64,000 nt of DNA from Polaribacter sejongensis (GCF_038024065.1 NZ_CP150667.1:558001-622000), one strand, 5' to 3'; shown: positions 17,685 through 28,007, counted from the first letter of the stretch. A program made the numbers and translations. The notes: generated from the sequence alone by a model not told the origin.

Positions 17685-19016
17685 ATGAAAAAAGTAATTT
17701 TAATATTTTGTGTTTTGTCATTATTGATCTTTATAAGACCAGTATTAGGATTTAGCACAAATTCAAACCAAGACGCCGTAAATAGCACCACAGTCACTAC
17801 CACGCAAGTGGATATAGCACCGCAACATGAGGGTGTTTTTGAAGGAGCATTTAGAGGAATAAAAAAGTTTTATGGTTATACAGGTTTTGCAAATGCAACG
17901 TCTGGAAACTTAATAATGATAATTATTGGAATTATATTTATCTACTTAGGTATTAAGTTTGATTATGAGCCCTTACTACTGATACCCATAGGTGCAGGAG
18001 TCATTATAGGAAATATTCCTTTTGTAGCCGGAAATCAAACAGGTATTTACGAAACAGGATCTGTATTAAACTATCTATATTTTGGGGTGGTAAAAGGGAT
18101 TTACCCACCATTAATATTCTTAGGAATTGGAGCAATGACAGATTTCTCTTCTTTAATTGCAAATCCAAAACTAATGTTATTAGGAGCAGCTGCACAAATT
18201 GGTGTTTTTGCGACCTTTATGGGGGCATTATATTTAGGTTTTAACCTTCCAGAAGCAGGTGCAATTGGTATTATTGGTGGAGCCGATGGCCCAACAGCTA
18301 TTTTCCTTTCATCAAAATTAGCTAATGGAGTTAATGTATTAGCGGATGGTACCACGGTTAAAAATCTAATTGGCCCAATTGCTATTGCTGCTTATTCTTA
18401 TATGGCGTTGGTTCCTGTAATTCAACCTCCTTTAATGAGAATGTTAATCTCTAAAGAGGATAGAAAAATTAAAATGAAACCACCAAGAGCTGTTACTCAA
18501 AAAGAAAAAATGATTTTTCCTGTCGTAGCTTTAATTTTAACAACGTTTATTTCTCCAAGTGCTTTACCATTATTAGGTATGTTATTCTTTGGGAATTTAT
18601 TAAAAGAATCTGGAAGAACTGAAAGATTAGCAGATACTGCAAGAACTAAATTAATTGATATTGTAACTATTTTATTAGGTGTTACTGTAGGGGCTTCCAC
18701 CCAGGCAGATATTTTTATCACAAAAGATTCATTATTAATATTTGGTTTAGGAGCTATATCATTTGTAATAGCAACTTGTGGAGGATTATTATTTGCGAAG
18801 TTTATGAATAGATTCTTAAAAGAAGGGCATAAAATAAACCCTTTAATTGGTGCAGCAGGAGTTTCAGCTGTTCCAGATAGTGCACGAGTTGTACATACCG
18901 AAGGTTTAAAATCAGATCCAAGTAACTATTTATTAATGCACGCCATGGCGCCAAATGTTGCAGGTGTAATAGGCTCTGCAATTGCCGCAGGTATTATTTT
19001 AAGTTTCTTAGGATAA
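17685..19016 (+). CDS. Sodium-translocating decarboxylase membrane subunit beta (OadB type)
   Basis: A 443-residue polytopic membrane protein of the OadB/MmdB family, which releases CO2 from carboxybiotin and moves Na+ out of the cell. The family motif GIIGGADGPTAIFLSSKLA and the C-terminal AAGVSAVPDSARVVH and MHAMAPNVAGVIGSAIAAG are intact. The N-terminus has a signal-like segment and a polar stretch of about 50 residues before the first core helix, as in other Bacteroidota members. It completes a four-gene decarboxylase set. A short hairpin (arms GTTCATTT and AAATGAAC, 19030-19053) follows the stop. Confidence 0.93.
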   Translation: MKKVILIFCVLSLLIFIRPVLGFSTNSNQDAVNSTTVTTTQVDIAPQHEGVFEGAFRGIKKFYGYTGFANATSGNLIMIIIGIIFIYLGIKFDYEPLLLIPIGAGVIIGNIPFVAGNQTGIYETGSVLNYLYFGVVKGIYPPLIFLGIGAMTDFSSLIANPKLMLLGAAAQIGVFATFMGALYLGFNLPEAGAIGIIGGADGPTAIFLSSKLANGVNVLADGTTVKNLIGPIAIAAYSYMALVPVIQPPLMRMLISKEDRKIKMKPPRAVTQKEKMIFPVVALILTTFISPSALPLLGMLFFGNLLKESGRTERLADTARTKLIDIVTILLGVTVGASTQADIFITKDSLLIFGLGAISFVIATCGGLLFAKFMNRFLKEGHKINPLIGAAGVSAVPDSARVVHTEGLKSDPSNYLLMHAMAPNVAGVIGSAIAAGIILSFLG

Positions 19017-19081
19017 TGGATAATTAGAAGTTCATTTTAGCGTGTAAATGAACAAAAACAAAATTTTTAAAATTTGATCAT

Positions 19082-20371
19082 ATGAAAATACCAAATAAAA
19101 TGACAGCTGATGAAGCTGTTAAATTAATCAAATCTAACGATAGAGTTTTAATTCAAGGAGGATCAGCTACACCACAAGCTTTAATAAAAGCGATGGTGGC
19201 TAGAGCTCCAGAATTAAGAAATGTTGAACTTGTTCATTTACATACAGAGGGAGCTTGTGGATATACAGCACCAGAATTAAGAGAAAGTTTTCATACAAAT
19301 GCTTTTTTTATTGGTGGAAACGTTCGTAAAATGGTAGGAAACACGGTAGATTATATTCCTGTTTTTTTAAGTGAAATACCAAGTTTATTCCGTGAAGGAT
19401 ATATGAAATTAGATGTGGTATTGGTAAATGTATCGCCACCAGATAAACATGGTTTTTGCTCTTTAGGGGTTTCTGTTGATATTGTTATTTCTGGTATAGA
19501 ACAAGGTAAAACAATTATTGCTCAAATTAACCCACGCATGCCTCGTACATTTGGAGATGCTCAAATACATTTAAAACATTTTGATGCTTGTGTTGAAGTT
19601 GAAGAAGAAATCTACGAAATGAATTTTGTAGAACCATCTGAAATAGAAAAATCTATTGGAGAAAATATTGCTGCAATTATTGATAATGGAGCAACATTAC
19701 AAATGGGAATTGGAGGGATTCCAAATGCTGTTTTAAAATTCTTACACAACCATAAAAACCTAGGGATACATACAGAAATGTTTTCCGAAGGAATTATAGA
19801 TTTAGTTGAAAAAGGCGTGGTAAATGGTTCTAAAAAGAAAACAAATCCATATAAAATAGTCTCAGGTTTTGCTATGGGAACACGTCGTTTATATGATTTT
19901 ATGGATAACAACCCAGAAATTGAAATGAATGATATTGCATATGTAAATGATACTTCTATCATTCGTAAAAACCCAAAAGTAACAGCAATAAATTCTGCAA
20001 TTGAAGTAGATTTAACAGGGCAAATTTGTGCAGATTCTATTGGTCAGAGAATGTTTTCTGGAGTTGGTGGTCAAATGGACTTTATGCGTGGAGCTGCTTT
20101 ATCAAAAGGCGGAAAACCAATATGTGCAATTACATCAACAACATCTAAAGGTGTTTCTAAGATTACTCCAGCGTTAAAAGTAGGAGCAGGAGTTGTTACT
20201 ACTCGTGCGCATGCTAGGTTTATAGCTACAGAATATGGGATAGCAGAACTATTTGGTAAAAATTTAAAACAAAGAGCACAAGCACTAAGAGATATTGCGC
20301 ACCCAAATCACAGAGAGGAATTGGACAAAGCTATTTTTGAAAGATTTGGAAATAGTTTAATGGTAAAATAA
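19082..20371 (+). CDS. CoA-transferase / acetyl-CoA hydrolase family protein
   Basis: A 429-residue class I CoA-transferase of the acetyl-CoA hydrolase/4-hydroxybutyrate CoA-transferase group. Motifs are GACGYTAPELRESFHTNAFFIGGNVR, MGIGGIPNAVL, HTEMFSEGIIDL and GVGGQMDFMRGAALS. Placed inside a methylmalonyl-CoA operon it probably moves CoA between propionyl-CoA or acetyl-CoA and succinate or propionate. That would let the cell form or use free propionate without ATP. The exact acyl pair cannot be read from sequence. It follows the decarboxylase by 65 bases; a strong hairpin separates it from mutA. Confidence 0.85.
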   Translation: MKIPNKMTADEAVKLIKSNDRVLIQGGSATPQALIKAMVARAPELRNVELVHLHTEGACGYTAPELRESFHTNAFFIGGNVRKMVGNTVDYIPVFLSEIPSLFREGYMKLDVVLVNVSPPDKHGFCSLGVSVDIVISGIEQGKTIIAQINPRMPRTFGDAQIHLKHFDACVEVEEEIYEMNFVEPSEIEKSIGENIAAIIDNGATLQMGIGGIPNAVLKFLHNHKNLGIHTEMFSEGIIDLVEKGVVNGSKKKTNPYKIVSGFAMGTRRLYDFMDNNPEIEMNDIAYVNDTSIIRKNPKVTAINSAIEVDLTGQICADSIGQRMFSGVGGQMDFMRGAALSKGGKPICAITSTTSKGVSKITPALKVGAGVVTTRAHARFIATEYGIAELFGKNLKQRAQALRDIAHPNHREELDKAIFERFGNSLMVK

Positions 20372-20378
20372 ATTTTGA

Positions 20379-20421
20379 AGGTTATAGTTCTTAAATTTTG
20401 TAACTTTAAGGACTATAACCT
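20379..20421 (+). promoter_or_regulatory. Strong intra-operon hairpin between the CoA-transferase and mutase genes
   Basis: Two 17-base arms, AGGTTATAGTTCTTAAA and TTTAAGGACTATAACCT, pair with a single G-U and a 9-base loop. No T run follows, so it is more likely an mRNA-stabilising or processing site, or a weak attenuator, than a true terminator. Confidence 0.6.
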
Positions 20422-20447
20422 ATTGATATTAAATAAATTCAGACATA

Positions 20448-22247
20448 ATGAGCGAGAAAAATAAAACATTGTTTTCAGATTTTCCTTCAGTTTCTACTGA
20501 ACAGTGGATGGAAAGAGTGACCGCAGATTTAAAAGGTGCTGATTTTGATAGAAAACTAGTATGGAAAAACCTAACTGGTATCAATTTTCAGCCTTGTTAT
20601 AATATTGAAAACTCAATAACACAGCTAAAGAATACAGGACAGAATTCACAAGCATTAGTAAACTATAGAAGTGTTACTGCTTGCTGTGGGAAATCTGGTA
20701 ATGCTTTAGCATTAAAAGCAATTAAAGAAGGTATAAATGGTATTATTTTTCAAATGATAACAAATGTACCCGTTGAAGAGCTTTTAAATGGAATAGACTT
20801 AAATGAAATTACTGTTTCCTTTAAATTATTTAATAATGCCATCCCTTTTACAAAGGAATTAGTTGCATTTGCAAAAGGTAAAAACTTAAAAGGCTATATC
20901 GATACAAACTTAATTTCGGATTATGTAACAACGGGTGTTTTTAACGAAAGTCTAGTTGATGTTACTGCAGAGTTGGTGAAATTGACAAGTGATTTTCCAA
21001 ATTTTAAAGCAGTTTCTATTTCTGGAACAGAGTATTTAGATTCTGGAGCAAATCAAGTTCAAGAAATTGCATATACATTAAGTTCTCTAGTTTTCTTAAC
21101 AGAAAAACTGAAAGAAAAAGGAATTTTAGTTCAAGATATTTTTAATAATCTAAACTTCAATCTAGCCATTGGTTTAGAGTATTTTGTAGAGATTGGTAAA
21201 TTTAGAGCTTTCAATAACTTATTAGCTGAGGTTGCTGCCAAATATCAGCTTGCTGATTTTTCGAATACAATTACAGCTAAAACATCTATTTGGAGTAAGT
21301 CAATTACCGATGCAGAAACTAATTTGTTACGTTGTACAACAGAAGCAATGGCTGCAATTTTAGGTAATGTTGACGGTGTTTTAATAGATGCATATGATAA
21401 AGAATTTAAAAGTGCTTCTGATTTTTCAAGCAGAATAGCCGGAAACATAACAACAATTTTAAAAGAAGAATCTTACTTTGGTAAAGTTTCAAACCCTGTA
21501 GATGGTTCTTATTATATTGAAGAGGTAAGTTCTAAAATTGCAGAAAAAGCTTTAGAACTTTTTAAAGCGATTGAAGCAGACGGTGGTTTTTATATCAATT
21601 TTGAAAATGAAATTATTCAACAGCAAATTGCTGAAATTCGACTTAAAAAATTAAAACTAATTAGTCAGCGTAGAACCCCTATGGTTGGGATTAATAAATA
21701 CCCGAACCTAATGGAAAAAGTTCCTGTAAACGTTCTTTCTTCAGGAATTACAGATGATCCTAAGGTGCTAATTCCAAGAAGAGCTTCTTTAGAAATTGAA
21801 GCAATGCGTAGGGTTACAGAAGAGTTAGTGGCAAGTACTAATGTGCGACCAATTGTACAACTCGCAAGTTACGGAAACTTAACGATGCGTAAAGCAAGAG
21901 CTGCTTTTGCGTATGATTTTATAGGAGTAAGTGGTTTTGATGTACATCAAGAAGAAAGTTTTGCAAATGCAGAAGTTGCCGCTACAGAAAGCGCGAAATC
22001 AAATTCAAATGTAGTTGTTATTTGTAGTTCAGATGAAGATTACAATGCAACCGCTGTCGATTTTGTAAAAACATTTAGAGCAATTGATACAGACAAAGTC
22101 TTACTATTAGCTGGTGCTCCAAAAAACATGGATGAATTAACAGCTGCTGGTTTAGATGGTGTTGTAAATATGAGAACAGATGTTCTTGTTGTGCTTTCTA
22201 ATATTCAGAAAAAAGTTCAAAAAACCTTTAAATCTTTAGAAGTATGA
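20448..22247 (+). CDS. mutA: Methylmalonyl-CoA mutase small subunit
   Basis: A 599-residue homologue of the mutase barrel with a degenerate C-terminal flavodoxin-like domain. The cobalamin-binding DxHxxG motif is absent, as expected for the non-catalytic small subunit. The C-terminal part ([24 protein letters not shown]) keeps the fold. Together with MutB it interconverts succinyl-CoA and methylmalonyl-CoA. The start of mutB lies within its last four bases (ATGA overlap), so the two are translationally coupled, which fits their 1:1 complex. Confidence 0.93.
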   Translation: MSEKNKTLFSDFPSVSTEQWMERVTADLKGADFDRKLVWKNLTGINFQPCYNIENSITQLKNTGQNSQALVNYRSVTACCGKSGNALALKAIKEGINGIIFQMITNVPVEELLNGIDLNEITVSFKLFNNAIPFTKELVAFAKGKNLKGYIDTNLISDYVTTGVFNESLVDVTAELVKLTSDFPNFKAVSISGTEYLDSGANQVQEIAYTLSSLVFLTEKLKEKGILVQDIFNNLNFNLAIGLEYFVEIGKFRAFNNLLAEVAAKYQLADFSNTITAKTSIWSKSITDAETNLLRCTTEAMAAILGNVDGVLIDAYDKEFKSASDFSSRIAGNITTILKEESYFGKVSNPVDGSYYIEEVSSKIAEKALELFKAIEADGGFYINFENEIIQQQIAEIRLKKLKLISQRRTPMVGINKYPNLMEKVPVNVLSSGITDDPKVLIPRRASLEIEAMRRVTEELVASTNVRPIVQLASYGNLTMRKARAAFAYDFIGVSGFDVHQEESFANAEVAATESAKSNSNVVVICSSDEDYNATAVDFVKTFRAIDTDKVLLLAGAPKNMDELTAAGLDGVVNMRTDVLVVLSNIQKKVQKTFKSLEV

Positions 22248-24376
22248 AACCAGATTTTTCAGATATAAAAATAAATTCAGCTGTTAAACAAACAGTGGCA
22301 GCTTCAGAGAATAAAGATGTTTGGAATACTCCTGAAGGAATTCCTGTAAAAAAACAATTTACAAAAGAAGATATTGCAGAGGCAGAACATTTAGGTTTTG
22401 CTGCTGGTGTGCCTCCTTTTTTAAGAGGTCCATATAGTGCCATGTATGCCATGCGTCCTTGGACGATTCGTCAATACGCAGGTTTTTCTACTGCGGAAGA
22501 GTCAAACGCTTTTTACAGAAGAAATTTAGCAGCAGGTCAAAAAGGACTTTCCGTTGCTTTTGATTTGGCTACACACCGTGGTTACGATTCAGATCATCCG
22601 CGTGTAACGGGAGATGTTGGTAAAGCCGGTGTTGCCATAGATTCTATTTTAGATATGGAAATTTTGTTCGATCAAATTCCGTTAGATAAAATGTCAGTTT
22701 CTATGACAATGAATGGTGCCGTTTTACCAATTATGGCCTTTTACATTGCAGCCGCAAAAAAACAAGGTGTTTCTTTAGATAAACTTGCTGGAACGATTCA
22801 GAATGATATTTTAAAAGAATTTATGGTGCGTAATACATACATTTATCCACCATTACCTTCTATGAAAATTATTGGTGATATTTTTGATTACACCACTAAA
22901 AATATGCCGAAGTTTAACTCTATTTCTATTTCTGGTTACCACATGCAAGAAGCAGGTGCAACAGCAGATATTGAATTGGCGTATACTTTAGCAGACGGAA
23001 TGGAATACATTAGAACCGGATTAAAATCTGGTTTAAAAATTGATGAATTTGCGCCTCGTTTATCATTTTTCTGGGCGGTAGGAATGAATCATTTTATGGA
23101 AATTGCTAAAATGCGTGCTGCACGTATGCTTTGGGCAAAAATTATAAAACAATTCAATCCTAAAAATCCAAAATCGATGGCATTGCGTACGCATAGTCAG
23201 ACTTCTGGTTGGAGTTTAAGTGAGCAGGATCCTTTTAATAATGTGTCTCGTACTTGTATTGAAGCAATGGCGGCAACGTTAGGAGGAACACAGTCTTTAC
23301 ACACCAATGCATTAGATGAAGCAATTGCTTTACCAACAGATTTCTCTGCAAGAATTGCACGTAACACGCAAATTTTTATTCAAGACGAAACCCAAATGAC
23401 TAAATCTGTAGATCCTTGGGCGGGTTCTTATTATGTGGAGTATTTAACTCAAGAAATTGCGAAGAAAGCTTGGAAATTGATTGAAGAAGTTGAAGAGCTC
23501 GGTGGTATGGCAAAGGCTATTGAAACCGGAGTTCCAAAATTACGAATCGAAGAAGCTTCTGCTCGTAAACAAGCTCGTTTAGATTCTGGTCAGGATATTT
23601 TAGTTGGAGTGAATAAATTTCAAACAAAAGAAAAAACAAACATAGAAATTTTAGATGTTGATAATACGGTTGTAAGAGATTCTCAAATTGCACGATTAAA
23701 TAAAATGAAAGCTGAACGTAATTCTGAATTGGTTAAAGCTAATTTAAAAGCGTTAGAAGATTGTGCCGGAAACGGAAAAGGAAATTTATTAGAACTAGCA
23801 GTTATTGCTGCCGAAAATTTTGCTACATTAGGTGAAATATCTGATGCTTTAGAAGTTCATTTTGGAAGACATAAAGCAGATACTAAATTGATAAGTGGAG
23901 TGTACGGAAAAGAAGTAAATAACGATAGTACGTTTGCGAAAGCGCAAAAATTAACGGATAAGTTTGCAGAAATTGAAGGCCGTAGACCAAGAGTTATGAT
24001 TGCAAAAATGGGTCAAGATGGGCATGATAGAGGAGCAAAAGTAGTTGCTTCTAGTTTTGCCGATTTAGGTTTTGATGTAGATATGGGATCTTTATTTCAA
24101 ACTCCAGAAGAAGTAGCAAAACAAGCTATTGAAAACGATGTACATTTTGTAGGAGCGTCTAGTTTAGCGGCTGGTCATAAAACGTTAATTCCGCAATTAA
24201 TTGGCGAATTAGAAAAATTAGGAAGACCAGATATTATGGTTTTTGCAGGAGGTGTAATTCCTGCACAAGATTATGATTATCTATTAGAAAGAAAAGTAGT
24301 CGCTATTTTTGGTCCTGGTACTGTAATTTCTGAATCTGCTATTACGATTATGGAAAAATATTTAGAACAAGAATAA
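22244..24376 (+). CDS. mutB: Methylmalonyl-CoA mutase large (catalytic) subunit
   Basis: A 710-residue adenosylcobalamin-dependent mutase that rearranges succinyl-CoA to (R)-methylmalonyl-CoA. The barrel has the substrate-binding stretch [18 protein letters not shown], and the C-terminal cobalamin domain has [14 protein letters not shown] with D592, H594 and G597 forming DxHxxG; H594 is the lower cobalt ligand. Length is as in Propionibacterium MutB. It overlaps mutA by four bases and is the last gene before a strong terminator. Its repair chaperone MeaB is encoded 1.2 kb away on the other strand. Confidence 0.97.
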   Translation: MKPDFSDIKINSAVKQTVAASENKDVWNTPEGIPVKKQFTKEDIAEAEHLGFAAGVPPFLRGPYSAMYAMRPWTIRQYAGFSTAEESNAFYRRNLAAGQKGLSVAFDLATHRGYDSDHPRVTGDVGKAGVAIDSILDMEILFDQIPLDKMSVSMTMNGAVLPIMAFYIAAAKKQGVSLDKLAGTIQNDILKEFMVRNTYIYPPLPSMKIIGDIFDYTTKNMPKFNSISISGYHMQEAGATADIELAYTLADGMEYIRTGLKSGLKIDEFAPRLSFFWAVGMNHFMEIAKMRAARMLWAKIIKQFNPKNPKSMALRTHSQTSGWSLSEQDPFNNVSRTCIEAMAATLGGTQSLHTNALDEAIALPTDFSARIARNTQIFIQDETQMTKSVDPWAGSYYVEYLTQEIAKKAWKLIEEVEELGGMAKAIETGVPKLRIEEASARKQARLDSGQDILVGVNKFQTKEKTNIEILDVDNTVVRDSQIARLNKMKAERNSELVKANLKALEDCAGNGKGNLLELAVIAAENFATLGEISDALEVHFGRHKADTKLISGVYGKEVNNDSTFAKAQKLTDKFAEIEGRRPRVMIAKMGQDGHDRGAKVVASSFADLGFDVDMGSLFQTPEEVAKQAIENDVHFVGASSLAAGHKTLIPQLIGELEKLGRPDIMVFAGGVIPAQDYDYLLERKVVAIFGPGTVISESAITIMEKYLEQE

Positions 24377-24396
24377 GGTTTAAATTATTTATATTG

Positions 24397-24431
24397 AAAA
24401 GCCCAAACATTTAGTTATTTGGGCTTTTTTG
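24397..24431 (+). terminator. Terminator of the methylmalonyl-CoA operon
   Basis: Arms AAAAGCCCAAA and TTTGGGCTTTT close a short loop and are followed by more T residues, 20 bases after the mutB stop. Confidence 0.88.
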
Positions 24432-24530
24432 TTTTTTTATATTACTTCAGTTAAAACGTAAAAGAAGTATTTATGTTATACCAATTTAATATTATTATGT
24501 CGCTAAAAACAATTGAAAATTTAAATGTCT

Positions 24531-24580
24531 TCCTGAGCTTGTCGAAGGACATTCAGTAATTTTAAGTTAGTCTTCGACAA
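24531..24580. repeat. Inverted repeat resembling a dispersed flavobacterial intergenic repeat
   Basis: The arms TTGTCGAAG (24539-24547) and CTTCGACAA (24572-24580) pair perfectly over 9 bases. The left part, TCCTGAGCTTGTCGAAGGAC, is a phrase I know as recurrent in intergenic DNA of many Bacteroidota; copy number here needs a genome search. Confidence 0.5.
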
Positions 24581-24774
24581 AACTGTTTAATAGAGTTGAA
24601 TGTTAGATAAAATGTTTACATAAAAAAAGTGTTTCCTTTTGATGAATAACTAAAACTCCATGTACTTGGCACTTCTAATACAATGAGAAGTCGCATAACA
24701 AGAGGTCTCAAATACTGAGTAATTTTATGTGATTTCTCCTATCGCCTAAAAGACAAAATTGTACCTAATAATTG

Positions 24775-25527
24775 TTAATACGGCTTCCAAAGTGTCTTTG
24801 CAGTAGCACAAATGGTATCGCTTCCTTTAATTTTTATAGTATGTGCAAAAGAATTTTTTGTTTCAAGTCCTTGCGTTAAAGATAGAATGGTGTCTCCAAA
24901 CTTTGCTTCAGCAATAAAACGACCATCAATTTCATGTAAAAAGTAATTATCTGTAACTTCTTCCGGAATCGATTCAATAACCCATTGTAAATATCGAATA
25001 TTATTTACGTGTTTGTTGGAATCTGTATCATAACGATTGACTCTAAATTGTTTTGTATGATGAGGTGATTCTACAGCAATTATCTTTTGCTTGATATTAC
25101 GATTGATAGCGTGCTTATTAAGTAAAGACCATTTTTCTTTAATTTCATTAAAAATAGGAATTGGTTTTCTTTTATCGATGTCAAAGAAAACCCATAAACC
25201 TTTTGCACTTCCTATAATATTATTGTTTTCATCGTAAATAATATTTTCTCTATAACCTTTGATAAAAGAGTAGTGGGAGAGCCAAGTTCTAATGGTTATT
25301 TTTTCTCTATAGTTAGGATAACGATTCATTTGTAAAACACCAGAAACTAATACCCAACCTACATTTTTTTCTAAGAGATCAAATAAACTATGTCCTATGG
25401 AATGAGAATGCTCTGCAGCAGTTTCTTCTAACAAAGCCAAAATAGTTGTTGGCCTTGCTAATCCTTTATTATTCATTTCAAAATACCTCAATTCAAATTG
25501 TCTGTCAAAATAATTATCAAATATCAT
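24775..25527 (-). CDS. Acyl-ACP thioesterase (FatA type)
   Basis: A 250-residue double hot-dog protein that should release fatty acids from acyl carrier protein. The first repeat holds LLEETAAEHSHSIG and GWVLVSGVLQMNRYP; the second holds RVNRYDTDSNKHVNNIRYLQWV with the N and H of the thioesterase active site (DSNKHVNN). I start it at the ATG at 25527 rather than the TTG three codons upstream. It lies 29 bases behind MeaB on the same strand and is probably co-transcribed. Length matches bacterial acyl-ACP thioesterases. Confidence 0.85.
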   Translation of the reverse strand: MIFDNYFDRQFELRYFEMNNKGLARPTTILALLEETAAEHSHSIGHSLFDLLEKNVGWVLVSGVLQMNRYPNYREKITIRTWLSHYSFIKGYRENIIYDENNNIIGSAKGLWVFFDIDKRKPIPIFNEIKEKWSLLNKHAINRNIKQKIIAVESPHHTKQFRVNRYDTDSNKHVNNIRYLQWVIESIPEEVTDNYFLHEIDGRFIAEAKFGDTILSLTQGLETKNSFAHTIKIKGSDTICATAKTLWKPY

Positions 25528-25556
25528 TTTATACAATTTTTAAGGTTCATGAATTA

Positions 25557-26570
25557 TTAATTCAATTTAAAAGAATTTTTGAATTCATCTATAATTTGTT
25601 GGGCTGCTTTTACAGGCGAAATTTTAGCTGTGACAATATCTTTTTCTAATTCTGAAAGTTCTCTTTTAATATTTTTTGAACCATAAAACAAGTGTTTCAA
25701 TTCTTCATTAATATTGTTATACATCCATTTTATTTGTTGATGGTTTCTGTTTTTTAAGAAAAATCCATTCTCATCAACTAATTTTTTAAAGTTTAAAATT
25801 TCATCCCAAACTTTATCAATTCCAATGTTTTTTATGGCTGAAGCAGTACTTGCAACAGGAGTCCAACCAGACTCTGAAGCCGGAAAAATATGTAGTGCGT
25901 TTTGGTATTGTCTTTTAGCTAGTTTACTCATGGTAATATTATCACCATCGGCCTTATTAATAACAACCATATCTGCCATTTCCATAATTCCTTTTTTTAT
26001 TCCTTGCAATTCATCACCAGCACCAGCCAACATCAACAATAAAAAGAAATCTGTCATTCCGTGTACCGCAGTTTCAGACTGACCAACACCAACGGTTTCG
26101 ATTAAAATAACATCGTAACCTGCTGCTTCACAAAGTAACATGGTTTCTCCAGTTTTATTAGAAACACCACCTAAAGTGTCGCCAGATGCGGAAGGTCTAA
26201 TATAGGCTTCTTGCAAAACTGATAATTCATCCATCCTCGTTTTATCACCTAAAATACTTCCGCGAGAGCGCTGACTACTTGGATCTATAGATAAAATGGC
26301 AACTTTATGTCCTAATTTCACCAAATGCAACCCAAAGACTTCAATAAAAGTACTTTTACCAACGCCAGGAACTCCTGTAATACCAATTCGTATGGATTTC
26401 CCTGAACTTGGTAATATCTCTTGAACTATTTCCTTTGCTAAACTTTTGTCGCTTTCTAAATTACTTTCAATAATAGTAATTGCCCTAGACAGAATTACTC
26501 TATCACCTTTTAAAATACCATCTATATAAGCTTGTGCAGGTAGTCTTTTTTTTGGCTTGTAGTTTTTCAT
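25557..26570 (-). CDS. meaB: Methylmalonyl-CoA mutase-associated GTPase
   Basis: A 337-residue G3E-type GTPase that guards the mutase: it gates loading of adenosylcobalamin and removal of damaged cofactor. The P-loop is GVPGVGKSTF, the Mg2+ stretch is SIDPSSQRSRGSILGDKTRM, and the base-recognition motif is NKADGDN. IRPSASGDTLGGVS and VETVGVGQSE are family signatures. It is encoded convergently with mutAB rather than inside the operon, so it is probably expressed independently. Close relatives are annotated ArgK/LAO ATPase, an older name for the same family. Confidence 0.95.
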   Translation of the reverse strand: MKNYKPKKRLPAQAYIDGILKGDRVILSRAITIIESNLESDKSLAKEIVQEILPSSGKSIRIGITGVPGVGKSTFIEVFGLHLVKLGHKVAILSIDPSSQRSRGSILGDKTRMDELSVLQEAYIRPSASGDTLGGVSNKTGETMLLCEAAGYDVILIETVGVGQSETAVHGMTDFFLLLMLAGAGDELQGIKKGIMEMADMVVINKADGDNITMSKLAKRQYQNALHIFPASESGWTPVASTASAIKNIGIDKVWDEILNFKKLVDENGFFLKNRNHQQIKWMYNNINEELKHLFYGSKNIKRELSELEKDIVTAKISPVKAAQQIIDEFKNSFKLN

Positions 26571-26633
26571 TTTAGAGATAGAAAGGTAGGTTTATAGCTT
26601 GAGTTCAGTGTCTAACAAAGATACTAAAAATGA

Positions 26634-26663
26634 AAAAAACACCACTTATTAAAGGGTGTTTTT
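26634..26663 (-). terminator. Terminator of the TPR protein gene
   Basis: On the minus strand AAAAACACC and GGTGTTTTTT form a stem around a 10-base loop and end in T residues, about 100 bases after the stop at 26764. Confidence 0.7.
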
Positions 26664-26763
26664 AAATGATTTTTATAGAAATTATAGGTGAATGATCTTT
26701 AAAAATCGACCATGATATTGATGCTAAATATTTTTGTTTTATTGTTTCCTTTTTCTGCTAATA

Positions 26764-27882
26764 TTATTTAGAGGTATAATACCTACTAAGTAGCTCTTTT
26801 ACTTCATTGGTCTCATAAATTTTGTCATATTTATATTCTTCAGCTTTCAATAAAGTAATATAAGCTTTGTTTAACTGATTATTATCTATGTAAATTAAAG
26901 CTAAACATCTATAGGCATATGAATTTGCAGGGTTTTCTTCTAAAGCTTTTTGTAAATCTATAATTCCTTCTTCTAACCTTCCTAACCTATAATATATTTC
27001 GCCTCTTGTGGCCCAAATAGTTTTTTCTTCTGAAATGTTTTTTCTACTTAATTTATGACTTCTTTCATCAAGTATGGTTTTTTCAATAAAACCTAAAGCT
27101 TTCTGGTAGTTCCCTTTTTCTAAATATATTTTTGCTTTATTAAAAAAAGCATAATAATTTTTGGGGTTAATTTCATGACATTTATCTAAGAATGTAAGTG
27201 CTAAATCGTAGTCTTTAATTCTTAATAATAACCAACCTAAATTATTTAATACTGCTTGATTATCGTTTTGGATAGCCAAAGCTTTAAAACCATACATTAA
27301 AGCTTTTTCATAATCTTCTGTATAAGTGTAATCTATAGCCATACTGTGGTATATGCTTCTTTGTGCAGATCTTTTTATTTGACTTGGACTTAACTTTGAT
27401 AGAATAAAATTAAAATCTTCTAAAGCTTCGTCATAAAAACCAAGGTTTGAATTTAATTTAGCCCTTAAGAATGTGTATTTTAAATTATTTCTATAATGTG
27501 ATAAATAATCATTGCATTCTCTTAATCTTTTATAATCTTTTTTCCCCTTAATGACTTCTCCTTTTAACGTATAATCTATACGTTTTTTAACGATGTTATT
27601 TTTATACTTCCAGACTGTTTTAACTTTACCGTTTGGGTAGTAGAAATTGGCAATACTATCATGATGTCCTTTTGAATTAAATACATAATTAGATTGTATA
27701 GCTCCGCTTCTGTAAAAGGTTTTATACCCTAAAAGTTTGCCGGAATTAAAATTTCTAACTACTCTGATATTTCCATTTTTGTAATAAGATTTAATAGGTA
27801 AATCTTTATACAATTTTGCTCTTTGAGAATACCCCAACAAAGGGATTAAAAATAATAAAAACCTAACTATCATTTTATTCAT
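26764..27882 (-). CDS. Exported tetratricopeptide-repeat protein with N-terminal MORN/YwqK-like strands
   Basis: I place the start at the ATG at 27882, which gives 372 residues with a signal peptide (MNKMIVRFLLFLIPLLGYSQ); the longer frame adds 21 residues that spoil it. Residues about 30-110 carry strand repeats of the type YYKNGNIRVV, YRSGAIQSNYVF and YYPNGKVKTVWKYKN, as in YwqK/MORN-like proteins. The rest is TPR helices, such as NLGWLLLRIKDYDLALTFLDKC and YRLGRLEEGIIDLQKALEENP. It is probably a periplasmic or outer-membrane scaffold. It is a lone gene and no function can be given from context. Confidence 0.8.
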   Translation of the reverse strand: MNKMIVRFLLFLIPLLGYSQRAKLYKDLPIKSYYKNGNIRVVRNFNSGKLLGYKTFYRSGAIQSNYVFNSKGHHDSIANFYYPNGKVKTVWKYKNNIVKKRIDYTLKGEVIKGKKDYKRLRECNDYLSHYRNNLKYTFLRAKLNSNLGFYDEALEDFNFILSKLSPSQIKRSAQRSIYHSMAIDYTYTEDYEKALMYGFKALAIQNDNQAVLNNLGWLLLRIKDYDLALTFLDKCHEINPKNYYAFFNKAKIYLEKGNYQKALGFIEKTILDERSHKLSRKNISEEKTIWATRGEIYYRLGRLEEGIIDLQKALEENPANSYAYRCLALIYIDNNQLNKAYITLLKAEEYKYDKIYETNEVKELLSRYYTSK

Positions 27883-28007
27883 ATTCTTGTTTTTCTCAAA
27901 AATACAGATAAATATTGTTTTAAAAGCTACTTTGCCATTACTCAATAAAATATTCTATTCAAAATAAATGAGGAATTACAGATGGGAGAAATTCATTTTT
28001 ATTCAAA

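Larger units (their letters stand above)
24377..24774. other. Intergenic region after the methylmalonyl-CoA operon with a dispersed-repeat-like segment
   Basis: After the terminator at 24397-24431, about 340 bases carry no open frame of note. The part 24531-24580 resembles a repeat scattered in flavobacterial genomes and is entered separately. A second small inverted repeat has arms ACTTCT (24671-24676) and AGAAGT (24686-24691). The region reads like accumulated intergenic debris between two convergent operons. Confidence 0.5.

Noticed and set aside
17353..17721. Antisense open frame over the biotin carrier gene (122 codons)
   Set aside because: It lies fully opposite a gene with an intact biotin site, and its composition is the mirror of that gene.
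24660..24774. Possible tRNA or small RNA in the gap before the thioesterase
   Set aside because: I could not form a cloverleaf or find a T-loop sequence; only short inverted repeats are seen.
27883..27945. Upstream 21-residue extension of the TPR protein
   Set aside because: It would bury the signal peptide that starts at 27882, and it is not hydrophobic in the right place.
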